Assembly (NCBI GenBank): GCA_002762705.1
Contig: PCVE01000063.1
Location: forward strand, 1 to 5,619
Origin: Candidatus Woesearchaeota archaeon CG11_big_fil_rev_8_21_14_0_20_43_8
Lineage (GTDB): Archaea; Nanobdellota; Nanobdellia; Woesearchaeales; CG08-08-20-14
DNA length: 5,619 bases
Direction of reading: 5' to 3'
Shown here: positions 1-4,955 of the stretch, piece by piece
Position numbering within the stretch: the first letter of the stretch is position 1
Layout of the letters: the number at the start of each line of letters is the position of its first letter
Translations under genes and position numbers: made by a program
Notes under the pieces: model-generated
Database searches by the model: none
What the model was told of the DNA's origin: nothing
The model's input: the letters and a program-made list of their open reading frames with translations, nothing else

Positions 1-183
1 TTGATTCTTGGCACCAAGATAACTGCATCGCTTTTCAATAATAAAGTCAGGCAATATGCTGAAGAATATGTATTATGTTCAGATTGTGGTAAACCAGATA
101 CAAAACTTATCAAAGAGGGAGATATTCTATATATGAAATGCCAGGCATGTGGTGCTAAACATTATGTCAAATCCAGAATCTGA
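1..183 (+). CDS. eif2b: Translation initiation factor aIF2 subunit beta, C-terminal fragment (5' end outside window)
   Basis: This is the last 60 codons of a gene that enters from the left edge; the TTG at position 1 is most likely an internal leucine codon, not a start. The fragment ends in a zinc ribbon, C26-x2-C29-x17-C47-x2-C50, introduced by EYVLCSDCGKPDT, which closely resembles the C-terminal ribbon of archaeal aIF2-beta. The subunit is part of the heterotrimeric aIF2 GTPase that brings initiator Met-tRNA to the ribosome. Family members are about 135-145 residues, so roughly the first 80 residues are missing. The next gene, a DUF424 family member, overlaps its 3' end, an arrangement common in archaea that supports the call. 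The related eIF5 ribbon is the main alternative but is less likely given this neighbour. Confidence 0.92.
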   Translation: MILGTKITASLFNNKVRQYAEEYVLCSDCGKPDTKLIKEGDILYMKCQACGAKHYVKSRI

Positions 184-484
184 AAGGATCCTTGCAAGGA
201 GACAACACGTAGGAGATAAAAGATATATCTTAGTGATTTGTGATGAATCTATCATCGGTCAGATCTTTGAAGAAGGCAATAAGATACTTGATCTCACTGT
301 ATCATTCTATAAGGGCGAACCAATAGATGAAGAAGAACTTCTGAAGGCTATGAAAAAGGCATATATATTGAATATCACAGGGAAACATTCAATAGAATTT
401 GTGCAAAAGAATGGATTTTTCACAGATAATGATAAGATATTGATCATCCAGGATGTGCCCCATATAGAATGCATGCTCATCTGA
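164..484 (+). CDS. DUF424 family protein (archaeal conserved, function unknown)
   Basis: A 106-residue soluble protein with the DUF424 pattern: an early VICDESIIGQIFEEG stretch (family form CDEELLGKTF-EG), a central acidic EPIDEEELLKAM helix, then a segment ending VPHIECMLI. No biochemical role is established for the family. It is archaeal and is often found next to aIF2-beta, which suggests a link to translation, but that is inference. I chose the ATG at 164, which has a weak GGTG about nine bases upstream; in-frame GTG codons at 149 and 152 would add up to five residues. The gene overlaps the aIF2-beta reading frame by 20 bases in another phase, so the two are probably cotranscribed and translationally coupled. 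Its TGA directly abuts the stop of the converging gene. Confidence 0.85.
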   Translation: MSNPESERILARRQHVGDKRYILVICDESIIGQIFEEGNKILDLTVSFYKGEPIDEEELLKAMKKAYILNITGKHSIEFVQKNGFFTDNDKILIIQDVPHIECMLI

Positions 485-2641
485 TCAATTCTTCTTTCTT
501 CTTGCCATCTGCTTTTTTGTCTTTTCAGAAAGCTTTTTTGATTCAGCTTTATCATGCTCTGAGAAATTGTCGACTATATCACTTGTGGTCTTGATTGTCT
601 TTTTCTGTATTTTTTGCTCTACTTTCTTATTATTTGGTCTTGATTTTGTGTTCTGTTCAAGTTTTTTTTCTTTTATGCTTTTTATATCTATTTTATGGTC
701 TTTCTTTTTTCCTTTTTCAAACAACATCACTAAAAATGCCAAGATAAGGACAGATACGATTACATAGATCGCATAATAGATGAGAAGACTATATTTCCCT
801 GTAGAATATTTCTTGATATATATGAAGATAAAATAACCAGCGATGGATAGCATGATAACAAAACCGATTGTTATTATAGAGAGCAAGCTTGTCTGCTTTT
901 CTTCATTTGATTCATCTCTCATCAACTGGACCTTTATGATCTCTCTATCTTTTCGTCGATTCAAGATAGATATGATGGCAATCAGAGAAACAAATGCGAT
1001 CACGATAATCAATACCCATGGCATATATTTACGGTCAGATAGTTTCACAATGAAAGTCTTCTCATAAGTAGCACCAGTCTTTTTGCTTTTGACCTGCAGA
1101 TCAACCCCATATTTTCCATCAGGGATATCTGATCCTGGATCAAGATCAAAATAAAGTACGGATTTCTCACCTTGTTTCAGATCGATCTCATTCTTTTCAA
1201 GCGTGATCCAGCTTCCTGTGTCGATAGCCAATGAAAATTCATCATTTAATATGCCTTTATTCTCAATCACAAATGGCAATTGGACATGCGTATGACCAAT
1301 AGTCATATCTGAATCTGAATATATTCCCACAAGGCTACATCTTTCATTTTCAATCACCGAAATGATCATTGGGTAATCGATGGTTTCCTTGCCATCAGTG
1401 ATCTTCAATATCATACTATGTTTTCCATGTAATCCTGATGGAGCATCTGCTGAAAGCATTATCCTGCTCTCTTGGCCAGGTAGCATATCGATTGTCGGAT
1501 CCTTGATCTTTATCCAATCAAGCCCTTCTGGGACGATCTGCACAGTCTTTTTCGCATCATCAAGATTCTTGATTGTGAATCCGATATCTTTCTCATTTCC
1601 TTCACATGCTGTGAGATCATTTTTATCATAATCTATCTGATAACATTCTGTGATGTCGATCTTCTTATTGATCACTTTATCCAGACCGCCTATCATGGAT
1701 CTGGTAGTTATCGCAAGATCATATATCCCTTCTCCAACTGAATCAGGAAATATGATGATATTGACATCTTTTGTGCTTTTTTTCTCGATCTTTATAAGAG
1801 ACCCCATTGATTTGACCCAATCAAGATTAGTCGAGATATTGTAGATATTATCTATATCTCCTTTGTTCTCGACCTGTATCGAATAAGTCTTTTTTGCATT
1901 GCGGCATAAGCTGATCTCATTGTCTGTATTTTGGACAGCGAAATCATAGCATGATGAGATATTATAATCGATAGGCAATTTTGATAATATATCATTTTTT
2001 TGCGCATATATGACAAGATTGAATGTCTGTAATCCTATGGTGTCGCAAGGCAGATCAAAGTCTATAGTTATGTTCCTCCTGCTATTCTTCTCAAGTGTGA
2101 ATGAGGAATTGCTTATCTTGATATTATCAGAATAAGGACTGACATTGAGGATATAGTTCTCATCAAAAGCACCGATATTCCGCAATTCAAAAGTCAATCT
2201 CTCTTTCTTGCATGGACATGTCTGGATCTCCTGCGTCGGCATCGCGATCTGCGTGTTTGAACATTTCTTTATGACCATCATCTGGTCGAGCTGTTTTGTG
2301 ATAGACCCAGAAGTGAATTTGGTCTTCAGCGCATATTCTCCAGTGATATCGCATGGGACATCCATATAGAGATAGACAGATTTTTGTTCCCCTTTCTGCA
2401 AAACAATCTTTTTAGGGACAGATGTGACCCATTTTGGATCCAAAACTGTGCTTATATCGATAGATAAGATATCTGTGCCTGTATTTTTCAACATCAAATC
2501 AGTCTTATATTCGCCGCAGCTGCAAAGACCAAGGCTTGCATGTCTTGCGCTTGCCTGAAAATCAGATGCTGCGATCGCTGTCTGACATAATGCGATACAG
2601 AACAGAAGCAAAACAATCAGTCTGCAATGCTTGATATCCAT
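485..2641 (-). CDS. Secreted/membrane-anchored multi-domain Ig-like (NEW3/CARDB-like) surface protein
   Basis: A 718-residue protein of unknown function. Residues 1-25 look like a signal peptide (basic start, LIVLLLFCIALC core, cleavage near TAIAA); the cysteines there do not form a proper lipobox. About five beta-rich repeats of about 100 residues follow (roughly 26-125, 127-229, 231-331, 333-430, 435-535). Each has a motif like 'F-I-N-KG' (LKNTG, LRNIG, VENKG, IKNLD, IENKG), as in NEW3/CARDB-type folds. Repeats 2-5 open with Cys (127, 231, 333, 435), and most carry a second Cys 13-15 residues on. Three membrane segments lie near 540-560, 587-609 and 618-641. The last 78 residues are very basic (24 Lys, 3 Arg) and probably cytoplasmic. 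Five N-x-S/T sequons fall in repeats 2-3. The predicted topology is ectodomain outside. It could be an S-layer, adhesion or envelope protein; no catalytic motif is visible. The start is well supported by GGAGG seven bases upstream. Confidence 0.9.
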   Translation of the reverse strand: MDIKHCRLIVLLLFCIALCQTAIAASDFQASARHASLGLCSCGEYKTDLMLKNTGTDILSIDISTVLDPKWVTSVPKKIVLQKGEQKSVYLYMDVPCDITGEYALKTKFTSGSITKQLDQMMVIKKCSNTQIAMPTQEIQTCPCKKERLTFELRNIGAFDENYILNVSPYSDNIKISNSSFTLEKNSRRNITIDFDLPCDTIGLQTFNLVIYAQKNDILSKLPIDYNISSCYDFAVQNTDNEISLCRNAKKTYSIQVENKGDIDNIYNISTNLDWVKSMGSLIKIEKKSTKDVNIIIFPDSVGEGIYDLAITTRSMIGGLDKVINKKIDITECYQIDYDKNDLTACEGNEKDIGFTIKNLDDAKKTVQIVPEGLDWIKIKDPTIDMLPGQESRIMLSADAPSGLHGKHSMILKITDGKETIDYPMIISVIENERCSLVGIYSDSDMTIGHTHVQLPFVIENKGILNDEFSLAIDTGSWITLEKNEIDLKQGEKSVLYFDLDPGSDIPDGKYGVDLQVKSKKTGATYEKTFIVKLSDRKYMPWVLIIVIAFVSLIAIISILNRRKDREIIKVQLMRDESNEEKQTSLLSIITIGFVIMLSIAGYFIFIYIKKYSTGKYSLLIYYAIYVIVSVLILAFLVMLFEKGKKKDHKIDIKSIKEKKLEQNTKSRPNNKKVEQKIQKKTIKTTSDIVDNFSEHDKAESKKLSEKTKKQMARRKKN
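491..540 (+). terminator. Possible T-tract terminator for the aIF2-beta/DUF424 transcript
   Basis: Just past the DUF424 stop the plus strand is pyrimidine-rich and has T6 at 513-518, T4 at 522-525 and T6 at 534-539. Archaeal RNA polymerase commonly terminates at such oligo-T runs without a hairpin. The same bases encode the lysine-rich tail of the minus-strand gene (AAA codons), so they may owe their composition to the protein alone. Seen: the T runs and their position. Inferred: any termination role. Confidence 0.35.
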
Positions 2642-2648
2642 CTAGATT

Positions 2649-2653
2649 CCTCC
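2649..2653 (-). promoter_or_regulatory. Strong Shine-Dalgarno site of the surface-protein gene
   Basis: Read on the minus strand this is GGAGG, seven bases before the ATG at 2641. It complements the CCUCC of the archaeal 16S rRNA 3' end and fixes the start of the 718-residue protein. It implies a transcript with a short leader, unlike the apparently leaderless operon on the other strand. Confidence 0.85.
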
Positions 2654-2682
2654 ATTAGACTGTTCCTGAGGATATTTGTCGG

Positions 2683-2692
2683 CTATATATAG
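2683..2692 (-). promoter_or_regulatory. TATA box for the surface-protein gene
   Basis: The palindromic CTATATATAG is preceded on the minus strand by the purine-rich GAAAA, which suits a BRE. With the usual archaeal TATA-to-start distance of about 26 bases, transcription would begin near 2661. That gives a leader of about 20 bases containing the GGAGG site. The element's symmetry means direction comes only from the BRE and the gene position. Confidence 0.65.
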
Positions 2693-2712
2693 TTTTCTGA
2701 ATAAGATATATC

Positions 2713-2720
2713 TTGTTAAT
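2713..2720 (+). repeat. Extra copy of the operator half-site (TTGTTAAT)
   Basis: This octamer is identical to the right half of the 18-bp palindrome at 2770-2787 and lies 66 bases upstream of it. Here no inverted partner is present; instead it abuts and overlaps a 12-bp palindrome, AAGATATATCTT (2703-2714). It sits about 20 bases upstream of the TATA box of the minus-strand gene, so a regulator bound here could affect both promoters. A chance match in AT-rich DNA is possible. Confidence 0.35.
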
Positions 2721-2751
2721 ATGAAGAAAAATTGAAGGAAAATGCAATAAT

Positions 2752-2768
2752 ACAGAAAATTATATAAA
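2752..2768 (+). promoter_or_regulatory. BRE/TATA promoter of the regulator-iscS-iscU operon
   Basis: A BRE-like CAGAAAAT stretch runs into TTATATAA (2760-2767), a good match to the archaeal TATA consensus. Counting about 26-27 bases downstream puts the transcription start at about 2790-2791. That coincides with the ATG at 2791, so the operon mRNA is probably leaderless. No further convincing promoter is seen before the downstream genes, which are packed with overlaps or gaps of under 12 bases. Confidence 0.75.
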
Positions 2769-2769
2769 T

Positions 2770-2787
2770 AATTAACAATTGTTAATT
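2770..2787. promoter_or_regulatory. Perfect 18-bp palindrome, candidate operator
   Basis: AATTAACAATTGTTAATT is perfectly self-complementary over 18 bases and stops matching at 2769/2788. It occupies the gap between the TATA box and the predicted transcription start, where a bound dimer would block polymerase or TFB. The first gene of the operon encodes a helix-turn-helix protein, so autorepression is the simplest reading. Palindrome and position are seen; the identity of the binding protein is inferred. Confidence 0.7.
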
Positions 2788-2790
2788 CCC

Positions 2791-3174
2791 ATGATACATG
2801 CCTCGCAAGAAATTGAAGTCTGGTATATCCTCCCGACTATCCGAAAGGAGCTTTCGTTGTGTCTAAAAGAAAAGGGACTGACGCAGAAAAAGGTCGCAGG
2901 GATCCTATCTTTGACAGAGGCAGCCGTCTCCCAATACATATCAAAGAAAAGAGCAGATATGGTTGTGCTTAGCCAGGATTCAAGAGAAAATATAAAAATG
3001 GCTGCTGATCGCATATCTAAGAATCCAAAGCTGCTTCGTATAGAGATCGCAAGGATAATGGATGATATAAAAGAGAACGGGACTTTGTGCAGACTCCATA
3101 AATCTATCGGAGATGGTATTCCATCAGATTGCAGGATCTGCTTTGATGATTCAGATATTAAAGGTGATAAATGA
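2791..3174 (+). CDS. Helix-turn-helix transcriptional regulator with C-terminal Cys cluster (COG2522-like)
   Basis: A 127-residue protein. The N-terminal IEVWYILPTIRKEL segment and the helix-turn-helix at about residues 29-51 (LTQKKVAGILSLTEAAVSQYIS) match the archaeal COG2522-type XRE regulators. The tail has C100-x2-H103-x10-C114-x2-C117 in a CRLHK...CRIC context, a plausible metal or Fe-S site; C24 is a further cysteine. I chose ATG 2791 because a leaderless transcript is predicted to start there. The upstream in-frame TTG at 2779 lies inside the palindrome and before the predicted RNA start. The gene heads the iscS-iscU operon and overlaps iscS by ATGA. By context it probably controls this operon, perhaps according to Fe-S, iron or redox state; the ligand is inferred and could equally be zinc. 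Confidence 0.88.
   Translation: MIHASQEIEVWYILPTIRKELSLCLKEKGLTQKKVAGILSLTEAAVSQYISKKRADMVVLSQDSRENIKMAADRISKNPKLLRIEIARIMDDIKENGTLCRLHKSIGDGIPSDCRICFDDSDIKGDK
3163..3168 (+). promoter_or_regulatory. Shine-Dalgarno site of iscS, inside the regulator gene
   Basis: GGTGAT forms the Gly-Asp codons near the end of the regulator gene and matches the archaeal anti-Shine-Dalgarno. It is two bases from the ATG at 3171 and five from the ATG at 3174, so the second ATG has the better spacing. Either way iscS translation is coupled to that of the regulator. Confidence 0.7.
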
Positions 3175-4358
3175 TGGAAGTATATCTTGATAATGGAGCG
3201 ACAACAAAAGTGGATCCAAGAGCAGTAGATGTCATGATAAGTTTTATGCTAAAAGACTATGGCAACCCTTCTTCAGTGCATTCTCTTGGGCAGAATGCAG
3301 AAGAGCACCTTGAGAAGGCAAGAGAGACGATCGCATTGAAGGTCAACGCGAAAAGAGATGAGATAATATTCACTTCCGGCGGCACAGAATCAGACAACCT
3401 CGCGATACGTGGTGTCGCACACAAGAAAGGATCTGGCCATATCATAACTTCTAAGATAGAGCACCCTGCTGTCTTGAATACATGCAAAAGACTTGAGAAT
3501 GAAGGATTCTCAGTCACTTATCTCGGTGTTGACAAAGAAGGTTTCATTGATATCAAAGAGCTTGAGGATGCGATCACTGACAAGACCATCCTGATCTCGA
3601 TCATGCACGTGAACAATGAGATCGGTGTCATCCAGGATCTTGAATCGATAGGCAGGATCGCAAAAGAGAAAGGTGTAATATTCCATTCTGACACAGTCCA
3701 GTCTTTCACAAAGGTCCCTATCGATGTCGAAAAGATGAATCTTAGCATGGCTTCATTTGCATCGCATAAGATACACGGACCAAAGGGTGTAGGCGCGTTA
3801 TACATAAAGAAAGGCATCGGCATAGATAAGCTTCTCTATGGCGGTCATCAAGAAAAGGATCTGAGACCTGGGACACAGAACATGCCTGCGATAATGGGGT
3901 TCGCAAAAGCAGCAGAGCTCATGACCGATGATGATCTCGCTCGTATGCAGAAGCTGCGTGACAGGCTCGCAGAGGGGATATTAGACGAAGTGAAAGATTG
4001 TTTCCTCAATGGATCAAAAGACAAGCGAAGCGTAAATAATGTGAATATCTCATTCAGATATATCGAAGGCGAGAGCATACTGCTTCATCTTGACATGCAT
4101 GGTATATCTGTCAGCACAGGGAGCGCCTGCTCTTCACAGAGCCTTAGACCAAGCCATGTGCTTACAGCTCTTGGTCTCAAAGCAGAAGAAGCGCATGGTT
4201 CTGTGAGATTCACGCTGAGCAGATTCACGACAGAAGCAGAGATAGATCACACTATCGAAGCGGTCAGATCAGTGATACCTGACCTTAGGAAGATGAGCCC
4301 CTTGAAAAAAGGGATGGAAGACATGAAATGGGATGAGGTCGATCACGACCATGCATGA
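3171..4358 (+). CDS. iscS: Cysteine desulfurase IscS/NifS (PLP-dependent)
   Basis: A 395-residue class V aminotransferase-fold enzyme that converts cysteine to alanine and an enzyme persulfide, the sulfur source for Fe-S clusters and thiolation. Expected residues are all present: LDNGATT near the start, FTSGGTESDNLAI (67-79), H98 in EHPA, D174 and Q177 around the cofactor, PLP lysine K200 in SHKIHGPKG, LRPGTQN (231-237) and persulfide cysteine C320 in STGSACSS with a long following loop. Positions 98, 174, 177 and 200 each sit six below their E. coli IscS equivalents, so the core is intact and colinear. The length is near the usual 385-405. The tail ends in an acidic, His-containing DEVDHDHA. 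Start options are ATG 3171 (ATGA overlap) or ATG 3174. It is followed eight bases later by iscU, its normal partner. Confidence 0.97.
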   Translation: MMEVYLDNGATTKVDPRAVDVMISFMLKDYGNPSSVHSLGQNAEEHLEKARETIALKVNAKRDEIIFTSGGTESDNLAIRGVAHKKGSGHIITSKIEHPAVLNTCKRLENEGFSVTYLGVDKEGFIDIKELEDAITDKTILISIMHVNNEIGVIQDLESIGRIAKEKGVIFHSDTVQSFTKVPIDVEKMNLSMASFASHKIHGPKGVGALYIKKGIGIDKLLYGGHQEKDLRPGTQNMPAIMGFAKAAELMTDDDLARMQKLRDRLAEGILDEVKDCFLNGSKDKRSVNNVNISFRYIEGESILLHLDMHGISVSTGSACSSQSLRPSHVLTALGLKAEEAHGSVRFTLSRFTTEAEIDHTIEAVRSVIPDLRKMSPLKKGMEDMKWDEVDHDHA

Positions 4359-4363
4359 GGTGA
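4357..4363 (+). promoter_or_regulatory. Shine-Dalgarno site of iscU overlapping the iscS stop
   Basis: GAGGTGA begins within the iscS TGA stop (4356-4358). It is three bases from the ATG at 4367 and six from the ATG at 4370; the latter spacing is more usual, so MAMYSEKV may be the true N-terminus. Confidence 0.75.
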
Positions 4364-4366
4364 AAT

Positions 4367-4756
4367 ATGATGGCGATGTACTCAGAGAAAGTGATGGAAC
4401 ATTTCAAACATCCGCATAATATGGGTGAGATGGAAGATGCCGATGCTGTAGGAAAAAAAGGAAACCCTGCATGCGGCGATGTGATGTATGTGTACCTCAA
4501 GATAAAAGACAATGTGATTGTCGACATAAGATTCCAGACGATGGGTTGCGCAGCTGCGATAGCCACATCATCCATGATAACTGATCTTGCGAAGGGAAAG
4601 ACTCTTGATGAAGCGCTGAAGATCACAAAAAGCGATGTCGCGGCCGAACTTGGCGGGCTTCCTCCATTGAAGATGCATTGCTCTAATCTCGCGGCAGATG
4701 CGCTCCTGGATGCGATAAAGAACTATCGAGAGAAGAAAAAGGCCGGTGCTGCCTGA
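4367..4756 (+). CDS. iscU: Fe-S cluster assembly scaffold IscU (NifU N-terminal domain type)
   Basis: A 129-residue scaffold on which [2Fe-2S] and [4Fe-4S] clusters are built with sulfur from IscS. It opens with the family signature MYSEKVMEHFKHPHNMG. The three cluster cysteines are C36 in NPACGD (with D38), C61 in MGCAAAIATSS and C105 in LPPLKMHCSNLAADAL, the last next to conserved H104. LPPLK corresponds to the LPPVK site bound by HscA in bacteria, although no hscA or hscB gene is in the window. There is no C-terminal NifU (Nfu) domain or second scaffold domain; the protein ends in a short lysine-rich helix and GAA. ATG codons at 4367, 4370 and 4376 are all possible starts. Its TGA overlaps the next start as TGATG, indicating coupled translation. 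Confidence 0.97.
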   Translation: MMAMYSEKVMEHFKHPHNMGEMEDADAVGKKGNPACGDVMYVYLKIKDNVIVDIRFQTMGCAAAIATSSMITDLAKGKTLDEALKITKSDVAAELGGLPPLKMHCSNLAADALLDAIKNYREKKKAGAA

Positions 4757-4950
4757 TGAAGATATTTTTTGAGAAGACAGGCAAAGAAGAGGAACATGCT
4801 TTCTCTGGGAAAGTCTCTGAATTATTGAAAGTACTGGATATCAATAAAGAAGAGGTCATCATCGTTTGCAGAGACGAGATAATCCTTCCAGAAGACCATA
4901 TCGATGATAGTGACTCGATTAAGATACTATCAGTGGTATCGGGCGGGTGA
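4756..4950 (+). CDS. Ubiquitin-like sulfur-carrier protein (TtuB/ThiS/MoaD/SAMP-like)
   Basis: A 64-residue protein with the compact beta-grasp layout: MKIFFEKTG strand pair, a helix at about 19-28 (KVSELLKVLD), the strand VIIVCRDEIILPED, an acidic loop, then IKILSVVSGG. The exposed C-terminal Gly-Gly is the hallmark of this family, where it is adenylated by an E1-like enzyme and converted to a thiocarboxylate that donates sulfur. The ending resembles that of Thermus TtuB, the sulfur donor to TtuA, and a TtuA-type gene follows immediately, so a tRNA-thiolation role is more likely than thiamine or molybdopterin synthesis. Archaeal relatives (SAMPs) can also be protein modifiers. No E1-like gene is visible here. 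The start overlaps the iscU stop (TGATG), with a weak GGTG seven bases upstream. Confidence 0.87.
   Translation: MKIFFEKTGKEEEHAFSGKVSELLKVLDINKEEVIIVCRDEIILPEDHIDDSDSIKILSVVSGG
4946..4950 (+). promoter_or_regulatory. Shine-Dalgarno site of the thiolase gene formed by the last Gly codon and stop of the carrier gene
   Basis: GGTGA here is part of the terminal glycine codon GGG plus the TGA stop. It lies five bases before the GTG start at 4956. This supports that start and links translation of the carrier to that of the enzyme. Confidence 0.75.
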
Positions 4951-4955
4951 CTTAA

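Noticed and set aside
1559..1573. Inverted repeat ATCAAGATTCTTGAT (7-base arms, 1-base centre)
   Set aside because: It is inside coding sequence, has almost no loop and is the kind of short symmetry expected by chance in AT-rich DNA.
1380..1631. Plus-strand open frame of 83 codons inside the surface-protein gene
   Set aside because: It is antisense to repeat 4 of a coherent 718-residue protein and shows only chance hydrophobic content.
2575..2600. Lipoprotein anchoring of the surface protein through Cys15 or Cys19
   Set aside because: The residue before each cysteine is Phe or Leu, not Gly/Ala/Ser, so there is no lipobox; C-terminal membrane segments already give an anchor.
2779..2790. TTG at 2779 as start of the regulator gene
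   Set aside because: It lies inside the palindrome and about 12 bases before the predicted transcription start, so it would not be in the mRNA; ATG 2791 fits a leaderless message.
2642..2790. A small RNA or tRNA gene in the divergent gap
   Set aside because: The gap is under 150 bases, AT-rich and accounted for by two promoters and a palindrome; no cloverleaf or GC-rich stem is visible.
3518..4078. Minus-strand open frames inside iscS
   Set aside because: iscS is intact with all catalytic residues; the antisense frames have no motifs or start signals.
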